Source: Arcticibacterium sp047623945 | Lineage (GTDB): Bacteria; Bacteroidota; Bacteroidia; Cytophagales; Spirosomataceae | DNA length: 64,000 bases | Assembly: GCA_047623945.1 (NCBI GenBank) | Contig: JBLHOT010000009.1 | Span: 1 to 64,000 of the forward strand | Direction of reading: 5' to 3' | Part shown: piece by piece, positions 19,255 through 27,053 of the stretch | Layout: each line of letters starts with the position of its first letter | Position numbering within the stretch: the stretch's first letter is position 1 | Translations under genes and position numbers: made by a program | Notes under the pieces: model-generated | What the model was told of the DNA's origin: nothing | Database searches by the model: none | The model's input: only the letters and a program-made list of their open reading frames with translations

Positions 19255-19273
19255 ATCTTAATTAATATAAATT

Positions 19274-22200
19274 TTAGAATGATAAGCTTATGCCCATATT
19301 AACAATCCTACTTTGTGGATAATATTGACCACTTCCAGAATTAAATTCTGGGTCAAACACATCTTGAGCAGCGATAGTCGCCAAGTTTAAACCGTTTAAG
19401 TAAACTCTCAAGTTAGAAATTCCTGCCTTATCTAATAATGCATTAGGGAGGTTATAACCTAACTCCACGTTCTTCAAACGGATATAATCCTTATTAAACA
19501 TGTAATAGGTATTGTTACCGTAGTTTCCACCACTATAGTATGTATCTCCTCTACTTGCTAAACGAGGGTCTACACTACTTGGATTATCAATAGACCAACG
19601 ATTGTTGTAATCGTATTGCAAGAAGTTCCCGATATCACCCGACTCTGTTTGTACTCTAATTTGAGCACCGGTGGCACCTTGAAGAAGAATAGCTAAATCA
19701 AAATTCTTCCAAGTCAAATCAAACGTAGCACCGAAGTTAAATGTAGGTGTTCCATTCTTCATATCACGAACTGCATCATCTCCGTCAATTTTACCATCAC
19801 CATTGAAGTCAATAAACTTCATGTCACCTGGTAACAATTGGCCAGTAACAGCACTATAATCTAATTGATTCGCATCAATCTCAGCAGCATTCAAGAATGC
19901 TCCGTCTGATTGATAAAGTAATGGAGCTCCTATAGGGCTTCCTTCTTGACGCTGATAATCTGGGGCACCAGGTACTTCATCCATGAAAATGATTTTGTTC
20001 CGTGCGAAACCTCCGTTAACACCAGCTCTAAATCTAAGGTCATTGCTAGCATTACCATTATAACCAAGCGAAAATTCAAATCCTTTATTCTCCACTTTAC
20101 CTGCATTTACAGGAGGAAGTAATGAACTAATACCTGAAGATGAAGGTGTAGAACCTGTTTTCTGAATCAAGATTTGGTCTCTCTTATTAAGGAAATACTC
20201 CAAAGTCAAATCAATCTTATTATTCAATAAACCTGCGTCTAAACCAATATTAAGGTTATTTGCTCTTTCCCAGGTAAACATTGGGTTAGCTAAAACAGTC
20301 TCTCTAAGTGTATTTACAACAGCACTATTTATTGGATACTCTCCAAATCCATAAGAAGATAAGAAAGCATACTCTTGAAGTGACCCATTATAGAATACCT
20401 GGTCATTACCCATTTGGCCAAAAGATCCTCTTAATTTCAAGAAATCAACGGCATTTACATTAAAGAAGTCTTCTTGAGAAATATTATAACCAAGTAAAAT
20501 ACCTGGGAAGAAACCAAATCTACCAGACTCAGGGAATATGTATGAACCATCATATCTACCAATGAATTCTGCTAGATACTTCTCCTTGTAGTTATACTGC
20601 AATCTACCATAATAACCTAAACGAGCTCTTTCATAAGCACTACCACCAGTCTCCTGACCAGCTGTTCCTCCAGCAAAAATTTGATCAACTGCTCCAGAAA
20701 TGTAATTCCTTCTGTAAGCAGAAAAATTCTCTCCTTCAAAAGTTTCTCTTGTCACACCTGCTAAGGCTCCAAAATTATGCACCGAAGCAAATGTCTTATC
20801 ATAAGACAACATCGCTGAGGCATTGGTATTCAATGTAGACTCATAGCGTTGTCTTAAACGTGGGTCTGTAAAGTTAGAACGTATGGCTCCATCCAATACA
20901 GGAAGACCGTCAGATCCAATAGTAGTACCATCCCAACTATAAAGCATCCATGGTGTTTGGAACGTTTTAGTGGTAAGGTTTTTCTTATCAACAGCTCCTG
21001 AAAGTGTTAGTTTCAGTCCTTCAATCCAAGGATTCGTAATATTGATAGAACCCTGGGCTTGCGTATAGTCTGTAGGCTCATCTCTATAACCTGTAGCATT
21101 TGTGGCTATGGCATATGGGTTTTCACCATTCTCAATGTCTGGCCCCGGCATTCCATTAGGCCAAACAGCTGGCTCATTTGGTCTACCTCTCATTAGCATT
21201 CTAAAGATAGCACCCGTCCCAACCGTATTACTTCTACGCTGCTCTCTACGAACCATGATACCCAAGCTAGTACTTACGTACTTATTGATTTTTGCATCTA
21301 GGTTAGTTCTGAAATTATACTGATTGTACTTAGTCGCCGAGTTATTATAAATAGCGTCTTGAGAAACCGTTCCCAAAGAAGCCATATACCTAACAGCTTC
21401 AGAACCTCCAGTAATTTGAAGATTATGACGGTTTTGCGGTGCCCAGTCTCTAAATGTATCATCGTACCAGTCTGTCTCAGGGAAGAACCATGGATCAGAG
21501 TTTCCTTGCTCATACCTCTGAACTAAATCAGAAGGATAAGAAGAGTTTATTGTTGCAATTCCAGAAGTAGGAGAATCGTATACACCAGAAGATTTAATAG
21601 CTGATGAAGCAGCTCCCCACTCATCTACAGGTACAGACTTATAAATAGGTAATTCGTTCATGATGCTCATGTACTCAAAAGAGTTAGCCATCTGAGGAAT
21701 AGTACCTGGCTGACTGAAACCTTGGTTAAAGTCATAAGAAACAGTTGGTTTACCCGTCTTACCTCTCTTGGTTGTTACCAAGATGGCTCCGTTGGCAGCT
21801 CTGGCTCCATAAATAGCAGCAGACGCATCTTTCAATACAGAGATAGACTCTATATCTCTAGGATTTAATCTTCCTAAACCACCATCTCTGTCAGGAATAC
21901 CATCAATTACTATTAAGGGCGAAGAATTCCCCAAAGTGTTAGTTCCTCTAATAGAGATATTGGCACCATCTGCACCAGGCTCTCCACTAGTTTGCACCAC
22001 CACTAAACCTGGAAGTCTACCCGCTAATGAGTTAGAAAGATCAACTGCCGGAGATTTAATAATAGACTCTCCTTTGATTTGAGAAACAGCACCAGTAACA
22101 GTTACTTTCTTTTGAGTTCCGTAACCCACCACCACAATTTCGTCTAATGTGCCTTGATCAGGAGCCAACGAAATGTTTATGATTGACTGTGAGCCAACCT

Positions 22201-22510
22201 TAATTTCTTGAGCTTCATAACCCACAAAAGAAAAAACGAGGATTGAATTTCCATTTTCCACATTAAGTGAAAACTTGCCGTCTACATCGGTAATAGCACC
22301 TGTAGTCGTACCTTTTTGTGTTACATTCACCCCCGGCATACCTACGCCAGTTTCGTCCGTAACAGTTCCAGATACTTTTTGTGCAGCTTCAACTTGAAGC
22401 ACAAACAGCGTTAGGCAAAGAGAAGTTAACAAAGTCTTGAGAAAAAATCGGTTACAAGATTTCGTAAACATTCCTCTACCTACTTTAAATAAAGTAGTTC
22501 TTTTTGTCAT
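19274..22510 (-). CDS. SusC/RagA-family TonB-dependent outer-membrane transporter
   Basis: A 1078-residue outer-membrane barrel that imports the ligand captured by SusD, powered by TonB. After an extended signal sequence (about 1-43) come a carboxypeptidase-regulatory-like beta-sandwich (VSGTVTDETGVGMPGVNV), the DEIVVVGYGTQ segment, the plug (IRGTNTLGNSSPLIVIDGI and the SUSC signature near LKDASAAIYGARAANGA), and the beta-barrel ending in SLSF with a C-terminal aromatic. It heads the minus-strand locus with susD, the ASPIC lipoprotein, the haloperoxidase-like protein and the CRTAC1-like protein. No sigma/anti-sigma pair or hybrid sensor is adjacent. Confidence 0.97.
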   Translation of the reverse strand: MTKRTTLFKVGRGMFTKSCNRFFLKTLLTSLCLTLFVLQVEAAQKVSGTVTDETGVGMPGVNVTQKGTTTGAITDVDGKFSLNVENGNSILVFSFVGYEAQEIKVGSQSIINISLAPDQGTLDEIVVVGYGTQKKVTVTGAVSQIKGESIIKSPAVDLSNSLAGRLPGLVVVQTSGEPGADGANISIRGTNTLGNSSPLIVIDGIPDRDGGLGRLNPRDIESISVLKDASAAIYGARAANGAILVTTKRGKTGKPTVSYDFNQGFSQPGTIPQMANSFEYMSIMNELPIYKSVPVDEWGAASSAIKSSGVYDSPTSGIATINSSYPSDLVQRYEQGNSDPWFFPETDWYDDTFRDWAPQNRHNLQITGGSEAVRYMASLGTVSQDAIYNNSATKYNQYNFRTNLDAKINKYVSTSLGIMVRREQRRSNTVGTGAIFRMLMRGRPNEPAVWPNGMPGPDIENGENPYAIATNATGYRDEPTDYTQAQGSINITNPWIEGLKLTLSGAVDKKNLTTKTFQTPWMLYSWDGTTIGSDGLPVLDGAIRSNFTDPRLRQRYESTLNTNASAMLSYDKTFASVHNFGALAGVTRETFEGENFSAYRRNYISGAVDQIFAGGTAGQETGGSAYERARLGYYGRLQYNYKEKYLAEFIGRYDGSYIFPESGRFGFFPGILLGYNISQEDFFNVNAVDFLKLRGSFGQMGNDQVFYNGSLQEYAFLSSYGFGEYPINSAVVNTLRETVLANPMFTWERANNLNIGLDAGLLNNKIDLTLEYFLNKRDQILIQKTGSTPSSSGISSLLPPVNAGKVENKGFEFSLGYNGNASNDLRFRAGVNGGFARNKIIFMDEVPGAPDYQRQEGSPIGAPLLYQSDGAFLNAAEIDANQLDYSAVTGQLLPGDMKFIDFNGDGKIDGDDAVRDMKNGTPTFNFGATFDLTWKNFDLAILLQGATGAQIRVQTESGDIGNFLQYDYNNRWSIDNPSSVDPRLASRGDTYYSGGNYGNNTYYMFNKDYIRLKNVELGYNLPNALLDKAGISNLRVYLNGLNLATIAAQDVFDPEFNSGSGQYYPQSRIVNMGISLSF

Positions 22511-22577
22511 ACAACAAATGTTTAGAGTTTATAAATTAGTTTATAGCAGACCGCATAGGTAGTAGTATTAGGTTGCT

Positions 22578-22585
22578 CAAATATA
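22578..22585 (-). promoter_or_regulatory. Putative -7 box for susC
   Basis: The minus strand reads TATATTTG, matching TAnnTTTG, 67 bases before the susC ATG. No TTG stands at an ideal -33 spacing. Confidence 0.45.
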
Positions 22586-22684
22586 GAATTAAATCAATAA
22601 TAAACATGACCCAAAAAATAAAAAAAATGACGAAATAGATATTTTATAAGACTTGTGAAGATTAAATTACTTAAAAGTGAGCTA

Positions 22685-22700
22685 TTATTGCAAACAATAA
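22685..22700. promoter_or_regulatory. Inverted repeat between divergent susC and DUF1080 genes, possible operator
   Basis: TTATTGCAAACAATAA is a perfect 6-base inverted repeat around a CAAA centre. Its core TGCAAACA also occurs in the inverted repeat at 9895-9910 next to the LacI-type gene. It lies 175 bases upstream of susC and 93 bases upstream of the DUF1080 ATG. A shared LacI-type regulator is possible but unproven. Confidence 0.35.
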
Positions 22701-22792
22701 AACCATCAAAATCTCCTTAAATCAGGATGCCGCTACTCATACACGTACATTCTTTAGCCCTATATTTTATTCAAAAAAAACTCAATACCCTT

Positions 22793-23593
22793 ATGAAAAC
22801 TTTACTACTGATTTTATTTAGCTCCTATATACTTATCTCTTGTCAAGAGCCACAAAATGAGGCAGAGTGGCAATCTCTTTTTAACGGAAAGGACTTAACG
22901 GGCTGGGACATTAAAATCTCTGGCCATGAGCTAAACTCTAACTATAAGAACACTTTCATTGTAGAAGACGGTATTATCAAAGTCAATTATGCAGAGTATG
23001 ATACCTTTACGCATGAATTCGGCCATCTTTATTACAAGAAGCCCTTTTCTAAATATCGTCTTAGAATGGATTATAGGATATTTGGAAAACTCACTTCTGG
23101 CAGCCCTTATTACGCCGAGGCCAATAGTGGCGTCATGCTTCATGCCCAGTCAGCCGAAAGCCAAGAGTTAAACCAAAACTTTCCGGCCTCCATTGAAATG
23201 CAATTTTTGTCTAGAATAGACAGTCTGCCTAGAGCGACAGGTAATTTAGCCTCACCAGGTACGCATGTAGAAAGAGGCGACTCCTTATATACTAACCATA
23301 TGATGTACGCCAACGGAAAGACTTTTGAAGATGGTTGGGTACATATTGAGGCCATTGTGCTGGGAGACTCCGTGGTTCATCATGTGGTGGAAGGAGATAC
23401 CGTTTTAACTTACTTTAAACCCCAGATAGGTGGCTGGGAAAATGACAGTACAGACCTGTGGGTCAAAGATAAAACATGGGTAAATAAAATGGCGGGGACA
23501 CCTCTCAAGCGAGGCTACATTGCCCTTCAGGCGGAGGGACATCCTGTTTGGTTTAAAAACATTGAAATCATGGATTTATCTGACGACAAATAG
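22793..23593 (+). CDS. DUF1080 (3-keto-disaccharide hydrolase-like) lipoprotein
   Basis: A 266-residue predicted lipoprotein (lipobox LISC, Cys about residue 17). It has the DUF1080 concanavalin-like beta-sandwich opening W-x2-LFNGKDLTGW (about 26-37), with GHLYYKKPFSKYRLRMDYR, NSGVMLHAQS and the closing GYIALQAEGHPVWFKNIEI. Members have been linked to hydrolysis of 3-keto-glycosides. I place the start at ATG 22793, which begins a signal peptide; the 22 codons upstream do not. It is divergent from susC and stands alone before the ccm genes. Confidence 0.85.
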   Translation: MKTLLLILFSSYILISCQEPQNEAEWQSLFNGKDLTGWDIKISGHELNSNYKNTFIVEDGIIKVNYAEYDTFTHEFGHLYYKKPFSKYRLRMDYRIFGKLTSGSPYYAEANSGVMLHAQSAESQELNQNFPASIEMQFLSRIDSLPRATGNLASPGTHVERGDSLYTNHMMYANGKTFEDGWVHIEAIVLGDSVVHHVVEGDTVLTYFKPQIGGWENDSTDLWVKDKTWVNKMAGTPLKRGYIALQAEGHPVWFKNIEIMDLSDDK

Positions 23594-23607
23594 TAAAAGG
23601 GATATGG

Positions 23608-23634
23608 TTGAGAATATTTTCTAAACTACCTTTG
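23608..23634 (+). promoter_or_regulatory. Putative promoter for the ccm operon
   Basis: TTG at 23608-23610 and TACCTTTG (match to TAnnTTTG) at 23627-23634 are separated by 16 bases, a little short of the usual 19-21. The ccmB ATG follows 14 bases after the box. Confidence 0.4.
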
Positions 23635-23648
23635 CTCATACAGAATAG

Positions 23649-24311
23649 ATGAAAGATATCTTAGCACTTTTAGGTAAAGAATTGACATTAGAATGGCGTA
23701 ACAAATATGCCTTTAATGGCATGATACTCTATCTAGTATCTACGGTTTTTATCTGCTACTTGAGTTTCAGGATTAAGTCCAACGCTCTAAGCCCGCCAGT
23801 ATGGAATACGCTCTTTTGGATAATTATTCTTTTCACTGCTATTAATGCCATTTCTAAAAGCTTTTCCCAAGAGAGCAACCATAGACAAGGTTATTACTAT
23901 TCGTTAGTGAGTCCTGAGGCCGTCATTCTATCAAAGCTGCTATACAATTTTATTTTGATGCTGCTTTTAGCTTTCATTGGCTTTGGAATTTACATCTTAT
24001 TTTTACTTAATCCAGTTCAGAACATACCCTTATATTTACTTTCGCTAGTCTTAGGTGCTCTAGGGTTTTCTGGGGTTTTGACGCTCGTGGCTGGTATAGC
24101 CTCTAAAGCCGAAAATACGGGCTCATTGATGGCCCTCTTAAGTTTTCCAATAATTATCCCAATGCTTTTGATGCTTATGCGTTTGTCTAAAAATGCAATG
24201 GATGGCTTAGCTTTTTCGGTAAGTAAAGATGAGATAATGACACTTGTAGGAATTGATATAATTGTGATAGCTCTAAGTTTTATTTTGTTTCCATACTTAT
24301 GGAAAAGTTAA
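23649..24311 (+). CDS. ccmB: Heme exporter membrane protein CcmB
   Basis: A 220-residue inner-membrane protein with six predicted helices; permease partner of the CcmA ATPase in System I cytochrome c maturation. The N-terminal LLGKELTLEWRNKYAFNGM and the LWIIILFTAINAISKSFSQE-type segment near residue 60 (here preceded by WNTLF) are typical of CcmB, as is the loop ending in SPEAVILSKLLYN. It opens the cluster ccmB-ccmC-ccmD-ccmE. CcmA is not in this window and must be elsewhere if the system works. Confidence 0.92.
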   Translation: MKDILALLGKELTLEWRNKYAFNGMILYLVSTVFICYLSFRIKSNALSPPVWNTLFWIIILFTAINAISKSFSQESNHRQGYYYSLVSPEAVILSKLLYNFILMLLLAFIGFGIYILFLLNPVQNIPLYLLSLVLGALGFSGVLTLVAGIASKAENTGSLMALLSFPIIIPMLLMLMRLSKNAMDGLAFSVSKDEIMTLVGIDIIVIALSFILFPYLWKS

Positions 24312-24330
24312 CTGTTTTAAGAATTTATTT

Positions 24331-24999
24331 ATGACTTTAAAAAATACTTGGTGGAAAGCTTTAGGAGCCCTATTACTCATATATGTCTCCATAGCGGGTC
24401 TCGTAGGAGAGGTACCTAGACTACCTATCCTCAATGAAACCATTAGAAATACCTATTTCCATGTGCCCTTATGGTTTGCCATGATGACTCTCATGACAGT
24501 TTCCATGGTCAAGTCCTTTCAGTACCTTAGAAAAGGGGATATAAATTTAGACCACTCCGCTTTTTCTCATGCCCACGTCGCCTTGCTTTTCGGAATACTT
24601 GGATTTGTATCTGGAGCCATATGGGGTAATTATACATGGGGTTCGCCTCTTCCCATTGATCCTAAATTGATAGCCGTAGAAGTAGGCATGCTGTTATATG
24701 CAGCATATTTTATATTAAGAGGGTCTTTTGAAGATGAGCAAAAGAAAGCAAGATTATCTGCCATTTATAATATTTTTGCTTTCGCAGCCTTTATGCCTTT
24801 AGTATGGATATTGCCTCGTGTCACAGAATCACTTCATCCGGGAAATGGAGGAAACCCTGCTTTTGGGAAGTATGACATGGATAATGATATGCGAATGGTT
24901 TTTTATCCTGCCATTATTGGTTGGATTTTAATTGGCCTTTGGATAAGCAATTTGAAATATAGAATTCAAAAATTAGACTACGATAAACAAAACGCATAG
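24331..24999 (+). CDS. ccmC: Heme transporter/cytochrome c assembly protein CcmC
   Basis: A 222-residue inner-membrane protein of the heme-handling CcmC/CcmF/CcsA family. It presents heme to CcmE. Six helices are predicted. A tryptophan-rich periplasmic block (IWGNYTWGSPLPIDPK, about 105-120) stands where the WWD domain is expected. Conserved His residues lie before it (YFHVPLW, about 43-49) and after it (ESLHPGN). It lies 19 bp after ccmB, and the next gene begins directly after its stop. Confidence 0.92.
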   Translation: MTLKNTWWKALGALLLIYVSIAGLVGEVPRLPILNETIRNTYFHVPLWFAMMTLMTVSMVKSFQYLRKGDINLDHSAFSHAHVALLFGILGFVSGAIWGNYTWGSPLPIDPKLIAVEVGMLLYAAYFILRGSFEDEQKKARLSAIYNIFAFAAFMPLVWILPRVTESLHPGNGGNPAFGKYDMDNDMRMVFYPAIIGWILIGLWISNLKYRIQKLDYDKQNA

Positions 25000-25179
25000 A
25001 TGTTACTTACACTTTTATTGAGTATTCTGTTCCAAAACGATGTAGAAATGGCCGATAGCTTAAGGGCTGATGGCAAATTTTGGGTAGTTATTTTAGTGAT
25101 AGCCGCGGTTACCATTGGAATTATGATTTACCTATTTATGTTAGATAGAAAAGTTAGAAAATTAGAACAAAAAAAATGA
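25000..25179 (+). CDS. ccmD: CcmD-family small membrane protein
   Basis: A 59-codon gene. The ATG at 25000 directly follows the ccmC stop, and its TGA overlaps the ccmE ATG (ATGA). The product has a single hydrophobic helix (WVVILVIAAVTIGIMIYLF, about 28-46) preceded by MADSLRADGK and followed by a charged tail, DRKVRKLEQKK. Size, topology and place between ccmC and ccmE fit CcmD, which helps release holo-CcmE from CcmABC. A short hydrophobic N-terminal stretch also allows the start to be the internal ATG at codon 17. Confidence 0.85.
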   Translation: MLLTLLLSILFQNDVEMADSLRADGKFWVVILVIAAVTIGIMIYLFMLDRKVRKLEQKK

Positions 25180-25613
25180 AGAAATCACATATCATAGCCC
25201 TAGGAGTCATTGCGATAGCCATTGTGATGATAATTTCGACAGTAGGAGATGCCAGCACATATTCCGACTTCAATAAAGCTCAAGAACTTGCAGAATCGGG
25301 CTCAGGCACGTCTGTACATGTTGTGGGCGAGCTAAAAAAAGATGCTCTTGGTAATATTGAAGGTATGGTTTACCAGCCTTCAGTTAATCCAAACAAGTTT
25401 GAGTTTATGATGGTGGACTCCATGAATTACGAGTCTAGGGTAGTATACATGAAACCAAAACCTCAGGACATGGACAAGTCTGAAAAAGTAGTGGTAGTGG
25501 GAAGCATGAACTTAAAGGAAAACTACTTTTTAGCAGAGCAAATTTTACTCAAATGCCCTTCTAAGTATAATAATGGAGCATTAGAAGGACCACAAACTGC
25601 GATGTTCAAATAG
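25176..25613 (+). CDS. ccmE: Periplasmic heme chaperone CcmE, Cys-type (CxxxY)
   Basis: A 145-residue protein with an N-terminal membrane anchor (about 5-23) and an OB-fold. In ordinary CcmE the heme binds covalently to His in an HDENY motif. Here the matching motif is CPSKY, with Cys at residue 127 and Tyr at 131. Cys-type CcmE proteins are known from some archaea and Desulfovibrio, in a modified System I. The motif is visible directly; heme attachment is inferred from family knowledge. The gene overlaps ccmD by 4 bases and is followed 2 bases later by menF. No ccmF, ccmG or ccmH follows. Confidence 0.9.
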   Translation: MKKSHIIALGVIAIAIVMIISTVGDASTYSDFNKAQELAESGSGTSVHVVGELKKDALGNIEGMVYQPSVNPNKFEFMMVDSMNYESRVVYMKPKPQDMDKSEKVVVVGSMNLKENYFLAEQILLKCPSKYNNGALEGPQTAMFK

Positions 25614-25615
25614 CA

Positions 25616-26818
25616 ATGACCGAAGAATTTGTCAAAGAAATAGCAACCCTCAGAGCCGAAGATGTACTCGGCCAGCTGCTTCTTGGCGAATTTCCATTTG
25701 CTATATGGAGACTTCCTAACAGGGAACTATTCTCTTGTGTGGTCTCTAAGAGTAGCGAAGTCAATCTAAAAAAAATAGACTTAGAAGAACTAGGAGCTGG
25801 TTTTGCGATGGCCCCTTATAGTTACACCAAACACAAGTCCTCTGTATTTATTCCTGCTGATATTCATTTTGAATTTACTCAGTTTGAGGAAGAACTTGAG
25901 CCACGTGTGGCAGAAAAACTAGCCAGCATTATAGACCTTAATGGCAAACGCTCCAATACCTTTTCCTCTTCTCCAATAGTGTTTAGTGAAGATTTAGAGG
26001 AAAAGAACGCATTCAAGGAAGGCGTAATAAAGGCTTCCGAAGCTATTGAGGCAGGTTATTTTGAAAAAGTAGTCCTCTCAAGAAAAAAAGAATTCCAACG
26101 ACCAGACGACTTTTCATCTCTTGCCCACTTTAAAATAGTTTGTGAAAAGCATACAGGTGTTTTTTGTTCCATGACCTTTTTACCTTGGGAAAATGAGGTT
26201 TGGATGGGAGCCTCACCAGAGAGTTTAGTCAGTCAAGACCAAAATGGTATTTTCAAAACCATGGCACTGGCTGGGACACAATCTTCTTATGATGAAAGTA
26301 ATGAGGAAATAGCCACTTCAGACGCCCTATGGCGTCAAAAGGAGATTGAAGAACAAGCTTTAGTGAGTCGGTACATTATTAATTGCTTTAAAAAAATTAG
26401 AGTTCGTGAATTCGCTGAACTCGGGCCTAAAAGTGTGAGGGCCGGAAACCTCATACATCTTCAAACAGCATTTGAAGTAGACACAAAAACCATTGAGTTT
26501 CCACAATTAGGCTCTATAATGCTTGACCTCCTCCATCCTACTTCTGCAGTATGTGGCATGCCTAAAATCCCTTCTCAGGAATTTATTGACCAGACAGAGT
26601 ATTATGATAGGAAGTACTATGCCGGCTTCTTAGGGCCAGTAAACATCAATGAATGCACAGATTTGTTTGTAAATCTGAGAACAATGAGAGCCTCTTCCAC
26701 CACGCTTAGCCTTTATGCCGGCTGTGGAATTACAGCTGGTTCTAACCCAGAAAAAGAGTGGAATGAATCAGAAATTAAGCTTAAAACCATTGTAGCTCAA
26801 TACCCCAAAACACACTAA
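25616..26818 (+). CDS. menF: Isochorismate synthase (MenF/EntC family)
   Basis: A cytosolic, Mg-dependent chorismate-utilising enzyme of 400 residues that makes isochorismate, here most likely for menaquinone. Family features visible are KVVLSRKKEF (about 156-165), WMGASPESLV, a catalytic MALAGTQ, LHPTSAVCGMPK and the C-terminal YYAGFLGPVN with LYAGCGITAGS. The gene begins 2 bp after ccmE, so it is cotranscribed with the cytochrome c maturation genes. That makes sense for respiration but is not the common arrangement. menD, menH, menC, menE and menB are not in the window. Confidence 0.92.
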   Translation: MTEEFVKEIATLRAEDVLGQLLLGEFPFAIWRLPNRELFSCVVSKSSEVNLKKIDLEELGAGFAMAPYSYTKHKSSVFIPADIHFEFTQFEEELEPRVAEKLASIIDLNGKRSNTFSSSPIVFSEDLEEKNAFKEGVIKASEAIEAGYFEKVVLSRKKEFQRPDDFSSLAHFKIVCEKHTGVFCSMTFLPWENEVWMGASPESLVSQDQNGIFKTMALAGTQSSYDESNEEIATSDALWRQKEIEEQALVSRYIINCFKKIRVREFAELGPKSVRAGNLIHLQTAFEVDTKTIEFPQLGSIMLDLLHPTSAVCGMPKIPSQEFIDQTEYYDRKYYAGFLGPVNINECTDLFVNLRTMRASSTTLSLYAGCGITAGSNPEKEWNESEIKLKTIVAQYPKTH

Positions 26819-26993
26819 TTCTCTAGTTCTCATTCCATTTTCCCTTTTTTTTTGTATACTTCGGAAAGATATAGGGCATGGTAATTGATATGAAACCAAC
26901 TCCCTTATTATCAATAAATTACGGAGAAAACAAAGCTCGCCAGCTTGTGTAACTCCTAGTTATAATTACTATAAAAGAATAAATAGATTTGTT

Positions 26994-27010
26994 TTGGCAC
27001 GGTTCGTGTA
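26994..27010 (+). promoter_or_regulatory. Sigma-54-like -24/-12 site upstream of rpoN
   Basis: TTGGCACGGTTCGTGTA fits the -24 half of the sigma-54 consensus exactly (TTGGCACG) and the -12 half partly (GTGTA for TTGCW). It lies 43 bases upstream of the rpoN ATG. The rest of the 235-bp gap (26819-27053) shows a T-rich run near 26845 and no gene. Confidence 0.45.
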
Positions 27011-27053
27011 AATGAGTACCTGACCGATATGAAAACTCAATAACTAACTTACG

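Noticed and set aside
26900..26935. Imperfect inverted repeat (GTAATTGATA / TATCAATAAATTAC) after menF
   Set aside because: The arms do not match in length and there is no T tail, so it is not called a terminator.
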